Shown piece by piece: positions 27,837-37,341 of a stretch of DNA of 64,000 nt. Origin of the DNA: Akkermansiaceae bacterium (GTDB lineage: Bacteria; Verrucomicrobiota; Verrucomicrobiia; Verrucomicrobiales; Akkermansiaceae). The stretch spans positions 62,001 through 126,000 of the forward strand of contig JABDRB010000003.1 of assembly GCA_013041925.1 (NCBI GenBank). The letters are read 5' to 3'. The notes beneath the pieces were generated by a model that saw only the letters and a list, made by a program, of their open reading frames with translations, did not search any database and was not told the DNA's origin. A program made the translations under genes and the position numbers. Each line of letters begins with the position of its first letter. Positions within the stretch are counted from its first letter, which is position 1.

Positions 27837-28592
27837 TCAGGGGCGGTTCAATGGATCTTGGGTCGCGATGCATTCGATCGCCTTCACAAAATGGGCCGAG
27901 CTCCCAAGCGCGGGTGCGACACGAAGATCCTTTCCTCCTAGATGATGGGTCACGCCATGAACCGCGTTTGTTTTTTCAATCCCGAGCATCTCAGGAATAT
28001 CCCATCCCCCGTGTTGACCATCCGATAACAGATAGGGCACTACGATAACCTGGTCCCGAGTAACGATCTCCTGCCATTGCGTGACAAAAGGCTCTTCCTC
28101 GAGCCATACATCGGCGATATCCGCAAAATGCCCTTTTTCCCGTAGCCCTTGAGCGTGATCGAGTAGCGTTTGTTTCGATCGACTATTCTTTGTCGATCCG
28201 TGACCGACGAGTAACAAGCTGGTTTCCTCCGGCCTCCAATCTCCCGCGACCTTCTCCACCGCTTGGGCAATCAACTCCTGCATCATCGGGTGCGTGCCCA
28301 CGGGTGCACAGTAACGCACGGTATCAGGTAAGGAATCCAGATCGAGGAGCTGCGGGATGACTTGACGGGTAAAGTACCCTTCCGCCAGAAAATCGGGGAC
28401 AATCACAATGTGCTCGGAAATTATTTGATCGAGAGCATCCGCCACAAAAGGCTCCTCCTTCAGAAACGCACAATGAACATCAGCAAATAATCCTCCCGCC
28501 CGCATCACCTCCGCATGCATCCGGCACGAGCTTGACGATTCTGGGTGCTTTGATGACCCGTGACCGAGCAAAAGTAAGGTCGCATTTTCCAT
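27837..28592 (-). CDS. cbiX: CbiX-type sirohydrochlorin chelatase (two-domain)
   Basis: About 251 residues from the ATG at 28592. Two tandem CbiX modules are visible, each starting LLLLGHGSS/LLLVGHGST with the conserved His, and each with a later EPFV plus IVIVPDFLAEG/VIVVPYLLSDG strand. The family inserts Co2+ or Fe2+ into sirohydrochlorin; next to cysH-cysI-cysJ and cobA, iron insertion to form siroheme is the likely role. Last gene of the long locus, 8 bp after cysH. The metal cannot be proved from sequence. Confidence 0.87.
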   Translation of the reverse strand: MENATLLLLGHGSSKHPESSSSCRMHAEVMRAGGLFADVHCAFLKEEPFVADALDQIISEHIVIVPDFLAEGYFTRQVIPQLLDLDSLPDTVRYCAPVGTHPMMQELIAQAVEKVAGDWRPEETSLLLVGHGSTKNSRSKQTLLDHAQGLREKGHFADIADVWLEEEPFVTQWQEIVTRDQVIVVPYLLSDGQHGGWDIPEMLGIEKTNAVHGVTHHLGGKDLRVAPALGSSAHFVKAIECIATQDPLNRP

Positions 28593-28600
28593 GGCCACGA

Positions 28601-29329
28601 CTAAATTTGATAATCGTTTGCGTCTGAGCTCAGGTGCAGACCACACTCGTATTTTTCACCACCAAAACGGGATGACTCGGCCGATTCTCCCTCAACCACC
28701 GGTGAGGTGGAATGCCAGTCACCCATGGTTTGATACCCCTCAGCCTCGAGCGGGTGCTTCGGTAGGTTGTTGTCGTAAAAATACGCGGATACCTGCGCAT
28801 CTGCCCAATCGAGGATCGGGTAAACTTTAAGGGTGCGCTTTTGCTGCTCGATAAACTGCCTTCCAGCGCGGGTGCTCGAGTGAGATCGGCGCAAGCCGCT
28901 CACCCAAATATCGGCACCTAGATCCTGCAACGCACGGTTCATTGGCTCAATTTTATTGATCAGCCCATAACGGGCGTTGCCCTTTTCTCCCTGCTCCCAC
29001 AACCTACCATAGATGGCCTCTTGGCGCGCCGCCGAGAGCTTCGGTTGATAGACTTTGACATCCAGACTCAATCGTTCGATCAATTGCTCAGCATACTGGT
29101 ATGTTTCAGGAAACAAGTATCCAGTATCCAGCCAAACCACCGGCATCTCAGGAGCATTTTCACTCACGAGGTGAAGCATCACCGCGGCCTGAAGACCAAA
29201 GCTACTACTCAGCATCAGGCGGGAGCCAAACTGCTTGTGCATCCAGCTGATACGCTCAGGCGCCGTCATTGACTCAAAGGCGGCATTGACCTTCTCGACG
29301 TCCGCTTCGGTGTGAATCTCTCCTGTCAT
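28601..29329 (-). CDS. cysH: Phosphoadenylyl-sulfate reductase (CysH family)
   Basis: Reduces activated sulfate to sulfite, feeding the adjacent sulfite reductase. About 242 residues from the ATG at 29329; a longer frame runs back into cysI and was rejected. The PP-loop segment is LMLSSSFGLQAAVMLHL. The C-terminal redox Cys229 lies in YECGLH. The paired Cys-Cys motifs of 4Fe-4S APS reductases are absent (SGLRRSHSSTRAG instead), favouring a PAPS-type, thioredoxin-dependent enzyme. The start is 10 bp after cysI. Confidence 0.9.
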   Translation of the reverse strand: MTGEIHTEADVEKVNAAFESMTAPERISWMHKQFGSRLMLSSSFGLQAAVMLHLVSENAPEMPVVWLDTGYLFPETYQYAEQLIERLSLDVKVYQPKLSAARQEAIYGRLWEQGEKGNARYGLINKIEPMNRALQDLGADIWVSGLRRSHSSTRAGRQFIEQQKRTLKVYPILDWADAQVSAYFYDNNLPKHPLEAEGYQTMGDWHSTSPVVEGESAESSRFGGEKYECGLHLSSDANDYQI

Positions 29330-29339
29330 CACGATGATA

Positions 29340-31046
29340 CTAGCTGATGTTTTTGTGGAAATTATTACCCGCTGTCGTGGCTTTGATATACCCAGCGCGG
29401 ATAACAAAGTCGCCAAAGCGCTCGCCGTCATGGCGTTGCTTGGCGTAATCCTCGATGATCGGTGCGAGCAATGCCTTGATCTCGCCACCGGGAACTGACT
29501 CGCGATAAAGCTTATTGAGCCGCTGTCCGTAAAACCCACCACCGAGGTAAACGTTGTATTTGCCAGGTGCCTTACCGACAAAGCCGATCTCGGCGATGAA
29601 GGGTCGACCGCACCCGTTGGGGCAACCGGTCATCCGGATGGTGATCGCGTCGTGCCGCAGTCCAGACGCCTCGATACTTTCCTCGAGTTCGGTAATCAGA
29701 TCAGGCAGGTAGCGTTCGCTTTCGGCAAGCGCCAGACCACAGGTGGGCAGGGCTACACAGGCGATGGAATTCAACCGGAGAGCACTGCGTTGATGCGAAT
29801 CCATCAGCTTGTATTCCGTGAGCAAGGCATCCACCTCAGCCCTCTTTTTAGGCGTCACGTTCGCGATCATCAGGTTCTGGTTCGCCGTCAGTCGGAAGTC
29901 ACCCTTGTCGAGAATTTCAGCAATTTTCCGAAGTCCTGTCTTCATCGGGTAGGCTGGGGAATCGATCACACGTCCACCCGCAATAAACAGGTTCAAGTGG
30001 CTATTCCCATTGGCATCTTCCGTCCAGCCAAAGCGGTCGCCATTGGTATCAAATGCAAATTCGCGTGCTGGTTCCAGTTGATACCCGAGGTATTCTTCGA
30101 GCTTATCACGGAAACCATCAGGCCCCATGCGTTCGACCGTGTATTTCAATCGAGCATGTTTACGGTTAGTCCGATCACCAAAGTCGCGCTGCACCAGCAC
30201 AACCTTTTCAGCAACATCCACGGCTTTCTCGGGTGTGATAAATCCAATCACGTCGGCGAGCCTAGGGAAGGTATCTTTCTGGCCGTGGCTCATCCCCATA
30301 CCTCCCCCGACGGATACGTTATACCCGAGGATTTTTTCGTCTTCGATGATGGCAATAAACGATAGGCAATGCGCATAGATATCGACATCATTCGATGGTG
30401 GCACCGCCACCGTGATTTTAAACTTACGCGGGAGATACGTCTTTCCGTAGATCGGCTCTTCCTCTTCTTCGCTGGAGATGACTTTCTCCCCATCGAGAAA
30501 AATCTCGTGGTAGGCTCCGGTCTGAGGAAGCAGGTGTGTGCTGATATCATGCGACAACTTAAGCGCCTCGGCATGCGCCGAGCTCAGGTGTGGGTTCGGG
30601 TTACACATGACGTTGCGGTTGACATCGCCGCAGGCTGCGATGGTGTCGAGCGCGGCATCGTTGATCTCTTTGATCGTTCGCACGAGGTTACGTTTGATCA
30701 CGCCATGAAGCTGAAACGCCTGACGTGTGGTCAGTTTCAGTGTGCCATTGGCAAACTCATCCGAGAGGCGATCCATCTCCAACCACTGAGTCGGAGTCAC
30801 CACACCACCGGGCATACGCACACGAATCAAAAAGGAGTAAGCCTTTTCTAACTTCTTTTTGCGTCGACCCGCTCTGACATCGCGATCGTCCTGAAGATAC
30901 ATCCCGTGGAATTTACTCAACTGCTGACTATCGGCCGAAATCGCACCCGTGCTGACGTCGGCAAATTCCTCAGCGAGGTTACCTCGAAGGTAGTTGCTGT
31001 TTATCTTCAACGGCTCATTGGCCGAAAGTTTTTTTTCTTCGCTCAT
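29340..31046 (-). CDS. cysI: Sulfite reductase hemoprotein beta subunit
   Basis: Siroheme/4Fe-4S enzyme performing six-electron reduction of sulfite to sulfide. The 568 residues match E. coli CysI length. The four cluster cysteines are Cys430, Cys436, Cys475 and Cys479 (CVALPTCG and TGCPNGCG), with the same spacing as in E. coli. Two half-domain repeats typical of SiR are recognisable (LTTRQAFQLHGV and RLTANQNLMIANV). It is transcribed after cysJ (59 bp gap) and before cysH (10 bp). Confidence 0.97.
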   Translation of the reverse strand: MSEEKKLSANEPLKINSNYLRGNLAEEFADVSTGAISADSQQLSKFHGMYLQDDRDVRAGRRKKKLEKAYSFLIRVRMPGGVVTPTQWLEMDRLSDEFANGTLKLTTRQAFQLHGVIKRNLVRTIKEINDAALDTIAACGDVNRNVMCNPNPHLSSAHAEALKLSHDISTHLLPQTGAYHEIFLDGEKVISSEEEEEPIYGKTYLPRKFKITVAVPPSNDVDIYAHCLSFIAIIEDEKILGYNVSVGGGMGMSHGQKDTFPRLADVIGFITPEKAVDVAEKVVLVQRDFGDRTNRKHARLKYTVERMGPDGFRDKLEEYLGYQLEPAREFAFDTNGDRFGWTEDANGNSHLNLFIAGGRVIDSPAYPMKTGLRKIAEILDKGDFRLTANQNLMIANVTPKKRAEVDALLTEYKLMDSHQRSALRLNSIACVALPTCGLALAESERYLPDLITELEESIEASGLRHDAITIRMTGCPNGCGRPFIAEIGFVGKAPGKYNVYLGGGFYGQRLNKLYRESVPGGEIKALLAPIIEDYAKQRHDGERFGDFVIRAGYIKATTAGNNFHKNIS

Positions 31047-31105
31047 ATTCTTATTTCTAAATTTTCACCGACTCGCCAGAGCCGCTTCTACTTCCTACTA
31101 CCCAT

Positions 31106-32881
31106 TCAATACACATCACGCTGGTAGCGTTTCTCTTTTTTCATGTTGCTGAGATAGGCTTCAGCTTCTTCGGTTGATTGTCCACCTTGGCTGATGATGA
31201 CATCACGCAGGGTTTCATGCACACACTTGGCCATGCGCGAGGCGTCGCCACAAACGTAGATGTGCCCACCCTTTTCAAGCCACTGCCACAACTCGGCGGC
31301 ATGTTCCTCCATCTTATCTTGAACGTAAACTTTTTCGGGTTGATCGCGGGAGAATGCGACGTCGATCCGGCTCAGGCTCCCTTTTTTCAAGTAGTCCTGC
31401 CACTCAAGCTGATAGAGGAAATCTTCGTTGTAGCGTTGGTCGCCAAAAAAGAGCCAGCTATCACCCGTAACTCCCGCCGCATCGCGGTCTTCAATGAACG
31501 CGCGGAACGGAGCAATCCCCGTCCCAGGACCAACCATTATAATCGGAGTGTCCGCATTTTCTGGAAGACGGAAGTTTTTGTTGTGATGAATATACACAGA
31601 CACCTTGGCTCCCTTCGGCGCATCATCGGCTAGGAAGGTGGAGGCCACCCCCTTGCGCGATTTGTCATGCGTGTCGTAGCGCACCACAGAAACAGTTAGA
31701 TGAACTTCACCTGGATGAGCTTTCGGGCTGGAGGCAATCGAGTAAAGGCGTAATGGCAACTTACGGAGCACATCCACCAACTGCTGAGCGGTTACTTCCT
31801 TTGCTGGATACGCTTCTAATAAATCAACAATCTGACGTCCGTCCGACCATGTTTTATACGCCTCTTTCGATGAGTCATCGAGTAACTTGGCCAAGGCATC
31901 CGAACCGGATACCTCCTGCCACGCATTGGCGACTTTTCGGGAGAGTCCGGTAATATCCAGATCAACAGTCAGAGCGGTGGAAAGTGCATGCCTCCCCACA
32001 CCTTTGACTTCAACCTCGGTGTCCGCCGCGAGACCTGTCGCGTTTAAGATGGAATCGACCACATCCTCCGCGTTGCGCGGAAGCACCGCCAGCACATCAC
32101 CTGGTTCATAGGTTAAACCCGACCCCTCAAGCGAGATTTCAACGTGGTGAGTTTCTTTCCCTGATAACGCACCACTGAGAAGTTGGTTCTCGAGGATTTC
32201 CGATGGGAACGGGTTTTTCTTGTCGTAGACCGGAAGTTCGTTGGCCGCTGCGGAATAGGCCGATGATTCATCCTGCGCAGAGGCAGCACCACCCAGCTTA
32301 CTCCAGACGTCTTGCTTCCACGCTGCGAAGCTATCGTCAAAATCAACATCACAATCGACCCGATCGGCAACACGGACAGCACCTAGTTTTTCCAGCTGCG
32401 CGTCCACCTCCTTACCCGTCTGACAAAATTGATCGTAGCTGGTATCACCGAGGGCGCACACGGAAAACTCCACACCTTCCAGTGAAACACCTCCCGCCAT
32501 CAGTTGCTGGTAAAAATCTTCGGCCGCTTCAGGTGGGTCACCCTCGCCCCAGGTACTCACCACCACAAGTAAGGTGCCCACGTCCTTCAGGTCAGCTGGC
32601 GTCGACTCAGACATGTTGATCAGACTCGACTTGAAACCTTTTTGTTTCGCCGACTTAAATAACTGATCGGCAAGCTGCTCTGAATTACCGGACTCCGTGC
32701 CGTAGAGGACGGTGAGTTTGCGGTCGGTGGCAGCCGCTGGGGCTGCAGACGCGCCGCCTTGGCATCCGGCAAGGAAACCGCTGACCCAAGTGATCTGGCG
32801 GTCGTCCATAGCGCCGACAAGCGCTGCGAGTTGGCTTTTCTGCGCATCATCGAGCGGCGCGTAATCTGGAAACTTAATCAT
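31106..32881 (-). CDS. cysJ: NADPH-dependent sulfite reductase flavoprotein alpha subunit
   Basis: Transfers electrons from NADPH through FAD and FMN to CysI. The 591 residues match CysJ. Order: N-terminal segment, flavodoxin/FMN domain with LYGTESGNSEQLADQL (about 55-200), connecting and FAD domain with RLYSIASSP, and NADPH domain with MVGPGTGIAPFRAFIEDR and YVCGDASRMAKCVHETL. It starts 100 bp after the cobA-hemD gene, a gap large enough for an internal promoter. Confidence 0.97.
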   Translation of the reverse strand: MIKFPDYAPLDDAQKSQLAALVGAMDDRQITWVSGFLAGCQGGASAAPAAATDRKLTVLYGTESGNSEQLADQLFKSAKQKGFKSSLINMSESTPADLKDVGTLLVVVSTWGEGDPPEAAEDFYQQLMAGGVSLEGVEFSVCALGDTSYDQFCQTGKEVDAQLEKLGAVRVADRVDCDVDFDDSFAAWKQDVWSKLGGAASAQDESSAYSAAANELPVYDKKNPFPSEILENQLLSGALSGKETHHVEISLEGSGLTYEPGDVLAVLPRNAEDVVDSILNATGLAADTEVEVKGVGRHALSTALTVDLDITGLSRKVANAWQEVSGSDALAKLLDDSSKEAYKTWSDGRQIVDLLEAYPAKEVTAQQLVDVLRKLPLRLYSIASSPKAHPGEVHLTVSVVRYDTHDKSRKGVASTFLADDAPKGAKVSVYIHHNKNFRLPENADTPIIMVGPGTGIAPFRAFIEDRDAAGVTGDSWLFFGDQRYNEDFLYQLEWQDYLKKGSLSRIDVAFSRDQPEKVYVQDKMEEHAAELWQWLEKGGHIYVCGDASRMAKCVHETLRDVIISQGGQSTEEAEAYLSNMKKEKRYQRDVY

Positions 32882-32981
32882 TAGTTAATTTATAAACTTA
32901 CTCCTGTTCACGGGCAAGATGTCTTCATTTTCTGCGGTTGCAAGCGAAAACACCTCAAATGTTGATTGTTGACGTCATGGA

Positions 32982-34484
32982 TTAGCTGAATTGCTCGACG
33001 ATGGCTTTGACAAGCCCCTCGATACTGTGGTCATTGGCTTCGATGACATCTTTCTGGCCGAGTTCTTTAAGCTTGGCGGTGGTGATGGGTCCGATACTCG
33101 CGGCTTGGCAGCCGTTGGGCCAATCAAGGCTCAAATCGTGAAAATACTTTGCGGTTGATGAGCTAGTAAAAGTAACGAGGTCAGCGCCCTCCTCGGCGAA
33201 GCGTTCGGCGGCCCCCGTGGGATCATCGGTTTCGGCCTCGATCCGGTAAGCGATGCATTCGTCAACAATCGCGTGCTGTTCTTCCAAGCCTTTCCTGAGG
33301 ATGTCGCGGGCATTTTCGGGTCGCACCCAGAGGATGGTTTGGTTCTCGATGTCCTCATGCTCTTGGAATGCCTCCAGTAAACCCTCCGCGATATGGCGCT
33401 CTGGGATGAGGTCGGCCGCAAACCGGTAGCCCTTAATGGCGGCCGCGGTGCCGGGTCCGACAGCGGCAATTTTCACCCCACCGATGCTGCGGGCATCAGC
33501 GTAGGTGGCAAAAAAGGCATCGAAGAAGCGACGCACGCCATTCGTGCTGCTAAAAACGAGCCAATCGTAGCTATGCACAGCTGTAACGCCCTCGGCGAAC
33601 TCACGTTTATTCACAGGGTCCTCGATCCGGAGAACGGGAAGCTCCAGCACATCCGCGCCGAGTGCGGTGAGTCCGTTAACCAACCCACTCGCCTGTTCTT
33701 GGCTACGCGTGACCACAATACGTTTCCCCTGAAGCGGGCGATTTTCATACCATTCTATATTTTTCATTTCGTTGATGATGTTTCCGATGACACCCACGGC
33801 GGGCGCCTTAAATTGTTGTTCTTCGGCGATATCGGCGATGTCCGCCAAGGTGCCTGTGATGGTTTTTTGTCGACCGGTCGTTGCCCAGCGTGTCAACGCA
33901 ATCGGGGTTGTTGCATCTGCACCGTGCTCGATCAGCTGACCTGTAATATCACGGAGTCTCGCCACGCCCATCAGAAAAACCTTGGTTCCAGGAGTTTGGG
34001 CGAGCAGAGCGTAATCGACCACGCCCTCGGTCTTGTCATCCGCCTCATGACCGGAAAACAAGGTGAGCTGTGAGCCGTAGTCGCGGTGTGTCAATGGGAT
34101 GCCTGCATACGCAGGGCCTGCAAATGCCGACGAGATCCCGGGGACAATTTCAAATTTGAGCCCAGCGGCTGCGAGCACGGCGGCTTCTTCACCGCCGCGA
34201 CCAAAAATCATCGGGTCACCGCCCTTCAGCCGGACAACCACCTTTCCCTCACTGACTTTTTCCACCAGCAGCGCGTTGATTTGATCTTGCGGCATCTTGT
34301 GATTAGCCGCGCGTTTACCCACGTCAATTTTTTCGCACCCCGTTTTTGCCCAGGTAAGCAGCTCGGCGCTACTCAAGGCATCGTAAACCAGCACATCGGC
34401 GTGCTCGATACATTGACGTGCCTTCAGGGTCACCAGTCCAGGGTCACCCGGCCCAGCCCCTGCCAAATAACAGATCCCACTCAT
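32982..34484 (-). CDS. cobA-hemD: Fused uroporphyrinogen-III C-methyltransferase / uroporphyrinogen-III synthase
   Basis: A 500-residue bifunctional protein. Residues about 1-245 are SUMT (CobA): YLAGAGPGDPGLVTLKA, VVRLKGGDPMIFGRGGEEA, and FLMGVARL. Residues about 250-500 are HemD: GKRIVVTRSQEQASGLV at its start and LVTFTSSSTAKYF near the end. HemD cyclises hydroxymethylbilane to uro'gen III and CobA methylates it to precorrin-2, channelling tetrapyrrole toward siroheme. Its ATG overlaps the end of hemC by 4 bp. Precorrin-2 dehydrogenase is not in the window. Confidence 0.95.
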   Translation of the reverse strand: MSGICYLAGAGPGDPGLVTLKARQCIEHADVLVYDALSSAELLTWAKTGCEKIDVGKRAANHKMPQDQINALLVEKVSEGKVVVRLKGGDPMIFGRGGEEAAVLAAAGLKFEIVPGISSAFAGPAYAGIPLTHRDYGSQLTLFSGHEADDKTEGVVDYALLAQTPGTKVFLMGVARLRDITGQLIEHGADATTPIALTRWATTGRQKTITGTLADIADIAEEQQFKAPAVGVIGNIINEMKNIEWYENRPLQGKRIVVTRSQEQASGLVNGLTALGADVLELPVLRIEDPVNKREFAEGVTAVHSYDWLVFSSTNGVRRFFDAFFATYADARSIGGVKIAAVGPGTAAAIKGYRFAADLIPERHIAEGLLEAFQEHEDIENQTILWVRPENARDILRKGLEEQHAIVDECIAYRIEAETDDPTGAAERFAEEGADLVTFTSSSTAKYFHDLSLDWPNGCQAASIGPITTAKLKELGQKDVIEANDHSIEGLVKAIVEQFS

Positions 34485-35407
34485 GACAAGTTTGTAAATA
34501 ATTCACCCGCTACCTGTTCAGGTTCAGCCGCCAGACCGGTTGAAGTCGACTCCATAGGGCCAGACTCATCCGTCTCATCAAAGACCCTGCCGGCCATGTG
34601 AAGCTGATCATCCTTAATCCATGAACGCACGCCGACTGGGGTGTGACAACCGGCATCAAGCAACCTCAGAAATTCACGTTCGGCACGCAGCAGCAACATC
34701 GATTCCCCGTGGGTGATCGCCTCAATACAAGCACGGGCATCGTCATGATCACTCCGTATCTCAAAGCCTACAATCCCCTGCCCTGCGGCGGGAAGAAAGG
34801 TATCGGCGTCTAAGACTCCAGCACGGAGCCCACCATCCCATTCGCGGGTAAGATCATAACCCAGCCTCACAAGACCCGCCTCAGCCAACATGATGGCATC
34901 GAGTTCGTCCTGGTCTCTGAGCTTCTGCAATCGAGTCGGCACATTGCCTCGGATATCAACCAGATGCAGGTCAGGACGAAGCCACAACAACTGCCGCTGA
35001 CGGCGCACGCTTCCCGTGGCCACCGTCGCCCCCTCAGGAAGCTCATCGAGACCACCCGCCTTTGAGCAAACGAGCACATCGGCCACCGGCGCACGCTCGA
35101 GCGCTCCCACGATCTCAAATGGCTCAGCCAACACGGTTGGCACATCCTTCATGCTATGCACCGCCAGATCGATCTCACCTTGTTCCAGCGCCACTTCAAG
35201 CTCCTTGGTGAAAACACCTTTATCCAATACGCCTTCCACTTTAGCCACCTGGGAGAGGGGCACATCGGTGCGGCGATCGCCTGTCGTCGTGATCACCTTA
35301 CGGATTATTTCACGATCTGGAAATGCGCGACGCAGTGCGGCCTCCGTCATTTCCGCTTGGGCCAATGCCAAGGCGCTTCCGCGTGTTCCTACAATCAGTG
35401 GTTTCAT
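34481..35407 (-). CDS. hemC: Porphobilinogen deaminase (hydroxymethylbilane synthase)
   Basis: Polymerises four porphobilinogens to hydroxymethylbilane. The 308 residues match the family. Dipyrromethane cofactor is carried on Cys254 in LLDAGCHTPVGV; catalytic Asp88 is in VHSMKDVP; TGSVRRQRQL and IRGNVPTRL are substrate-binding arginine motifs. It starts 9 bp after hemA and overlaps cobA-hemD by 4 bp, so these three are almost certainly co-transcribed. Confidence 0.97.
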   Translation of the reverse strand: MKPLIVGTRGSALALAQAEMTEAALRRAFPDREIIRKVITTTGDRRTDVPLSQVAKVEGVLDKGVFTKELEVALEQGEIDLAVHSMKDVPTVLAEPFEIVGALERAPVADVLVCSKAGGLDELPEGATVATGSVRRQRQLLWLRPDLHLVDIRGNVPTRLQKLRDQDELDAIMLAEAGLVRLGYDLTREWDGGLRAGVLDADTFLPAAGQGIVGFEIRSDHDDARACIEAITHGESMLLLRAEREFLRLLDAGCHTPVGVRSWIKDDQLHMAGRVFDETDESGPMESTSTGLAAEPEQVAGELFTNLS

Positions 35408-35416
35408 AGCTGCTCG

Positions 35417-36397
35417 TTATAATTCTTCGGCAATCATTGCCTCACAAATCGCGACCTGTTGGGCGCGCGACTCCCTCGCCTGACTAGCAAGATGTTGCAA
35501 TTTATCCATATCGTAAAGATAGACTTCCTCGATTTCACCCGCGGCAGATTCAATGTCACGCGGCACGGCAATATCGATCAAAAATAAGGGTTTATATTTG
35601 CGCATCCGGCGGACCGACTCAATCTGTGCTGCGTGCAGAACAGGCTCGGACGCTCCCGTCGATGACACCACCACATCTACCTTTTCCAAGGTTTCCTCCC
35701 ACGCGTTAAACGGCACCGCCTGACCACCAAGTTCACCAGCGAGCGCCTGCGCACGTTCGAGCGATCGATTGGTAACGGTCAGTTCACTCGCACCGCGTGA
35801 CATCATACTTTGCGCGACCTGGCGGCTCATTTCTCCGGCACCGATGACCATGACATGACTCCCTTTGAGTCGACCAAAAATCTTTTCGGCCAGATCCACT
35901 GCCACACTTCCAACGGAGGTCGGCCCGACTTGGATACGGGTATTCGTCCGGATCCGTTTCCCTACGGTAAAGGATTTTTGAAACAGCTTGTTGAGCTTGC
36001 CCTTGGTGGCACCTGCCCCCAAGGCTTGTTGATACGCCTGCTTCACTTGCCCAAAAATCTCAGTCTCACCCAGCACCATCGAGTCAAGACCACAGACGAG
36101 TCGAAACAAATGCCGTTTGGCCTCATCACCCGTCTTCTGGTAGAGATACTGCATTTCTTGATCATCACGCCCCTCGGCAAGGTGCGACTGCAGGATCTCC
36201 AATCCCATCTGTCGGTCCTCCGCCGCGATGTAGATCTCCATGCGGTTGCAAGTCGATAGCACAACGCTCTCAGCGATGGTGCTCAATGCGGTGATCTCTT
36301 TCGCTCGGGATCCCAACTGCTCGGCAGGCACCGCAAAATGCTCCCTCACCTCGACGGGTGCGGTTTCATGATTCAGCCCTATACATATCAACTCCAT
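35417..36397 (-). CDS. hemA: Glutamyl-tRNA reductase (short form)
   Basis: First committed enzyme of C5-pathway tetrapyrrole synthesis; reduces Glu-tRNA to glutamate-1-semialdehyde. Catalytic Cys50 is in LSTCNRMEIY; GLDSMVLGETEIFGQVKQAY and the NADPH-binding VMVIGAGEMS follow. At 326 residues it is about 90 shorter than E. coli-type enzymes: the sequence stops soon after VYLYDMDKL, so most of the C-terminal dimerisation domain is missing. The stop is followed cleanly by hemC, so an assembly frameshift is not obvious. It starts immediately after hemX. Confidence 0.93.
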   Translation of the reverse strand: MELICIGLNHETAPVEVREHFAVPAEQLGSRAKEITALSTIAESVVLSTCNRMEIYIAAEDRQMGLEILQSHLAEGRDDQEMQYLYQKTGDEAKRHLFRLVCGLDSMVLGETEIFGQVKQAYQQALGAGATKGKLNKLFQKSFTVGKRIRTNTRIQVGPTSVGSVAVDLAEKIFGRLKGSHVMVIGAGEMSRQVAQSMMSRGASELTVTNRSLERAQALAGELGGQAVPFNAWEETLEKVDVVVSSTGASEPVLHAAQIESVRRMRKYKPLFLIDIAVPRDIESAAGEIEEVYLYDMDKLQHLASQARESRAQQVAICEAMIAEEL

Positions 36398-37168
36398 CTA
36401 TTTTAACAGTGGAAAAATCATCAGCGAAAGAACGAATAAAGCCACCGTCAAGATAGCCAACTTCCGAGCGGGCATCCCTCGCCGCCACTCGACTCCAATC
36501 AGGATCCCGTAGGCGAACCATTGTCCAAGTGCCACGATCAGGTGCCTACCCAAACCATCCGCCTTCTCCATCACCAACCCACAAACCAACCCGATAGTCA
36601 GCAGCCCGAAGCCGAGAATCAACAAGCGCCTTACCACATCACTCAGCTCTCGCGCCGGCGGCAAATTACGAAATAACCCCGCCCCCATCTGGGCTTCTTT
36701 CAGCTGTCGATTCAACACCAAGAACATCACACCAGCCACCGCAGCCAATCCCAAGGATCCGTAAGCCAAGACCGAGAATGCCGCATGCCCTTCACGCCAA
36801 GCATCCATCGTATCCGCATGATGAGGAGAAACCTCCAACATCCCAGGCACCAGCGCCATCGTGAGCAAAAAACAAACCAAGGGCGCCGTAAAAACACCCA
36901 GCAACGACAATCGGTAAACCGACCCCACCACCATATAAAACATCGTCAACGACCACGCAGAGAAAAGTAGAATTTCCCCCGTATCCCCCAGCGGACAACT
37001 ACCACGAAGCTCACTGCGCATCCCCAACACCACCAATTGGGTCAAAAATGAACATAACATCCAAAGAACCGTCCAGCGCGATCGATGACCGCGATACACA
37101 TACCCAGCTCCTTGCACAGCCGCAATGGCTGCCAAAACTAAGGCTAAAATAAGAATCCACCTGTCCAT
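36398..37168 (-). CDS. CcsA/HemX-like cytochrome c assembly membrane protein
   Basis: About 256 residues from the ATG at 37168; an extension to 37264 lies in poorly coding sequence. Seven to eight transmembrane helices. The CytC_asm-like features are the histidines in SPHHAD and WREGHAAFSVLAYG and the late segment GLVCGLVMEK. Members next to hemA are called HemX and are thought to act on heme delivery or GluTR levels; the true role here is inferred. First gene of the locus, its TAG abutting the hemA ATG. Confidence 0.82.
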   Translation of the reverse strand: MDRWILILALVLAAIAAVQGAGYVYRGHRSRWTVLWMLCSFLTQLVVLGMRSELRGSCPLGDTGEILLFSAWSLTMFYMVVGSVYRLSLLGVFTAPLVCFLLTMALVPGMLEVSPHHADTMDAWREGHAAFSVLAYGSLGLAAVAGVMFLVLNRQLKEAQMGAGLFRNLPPARELSDVVRRLLILGFGLLTIGLVCGLVMEKADGLGRHLIVALGQWFAYGILIGVEWRRGMPARKLAILTVALFVLSLMIFPLLK

Positions 37169-37341
37169 GGCGGCCCGTCTCATGCACACGCATCCGCAGA
37201 AATTCAAGCCGATATGTGACAGATGACTGCCAGACACGGGAAAAAACCACACAAATGCGTTCATTTCCCTCTCTCATTCGCCCCCATTGCATCCAAAGGC
37301 TTCCCATCGTCACGATTTAATGATAGTTGACGCCATCACGC

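Noticed and set aside
28601-29581. Longer N-terminus for cysH
   Set aside because: The extra 84 residues lie over the cysI 3' end and are not CysH-like; ATG 29329 is 10 bp after cysI.
29652-30365. Plus-strand ORF of 237 aa
   Set aside because: Antisense to cysI, which has all four cluster cysteines; shadow frame.
33393-34073. Plus-strand ORF of 226 aa
   Set aside because: Antisense to cobA-hemD; no motif.
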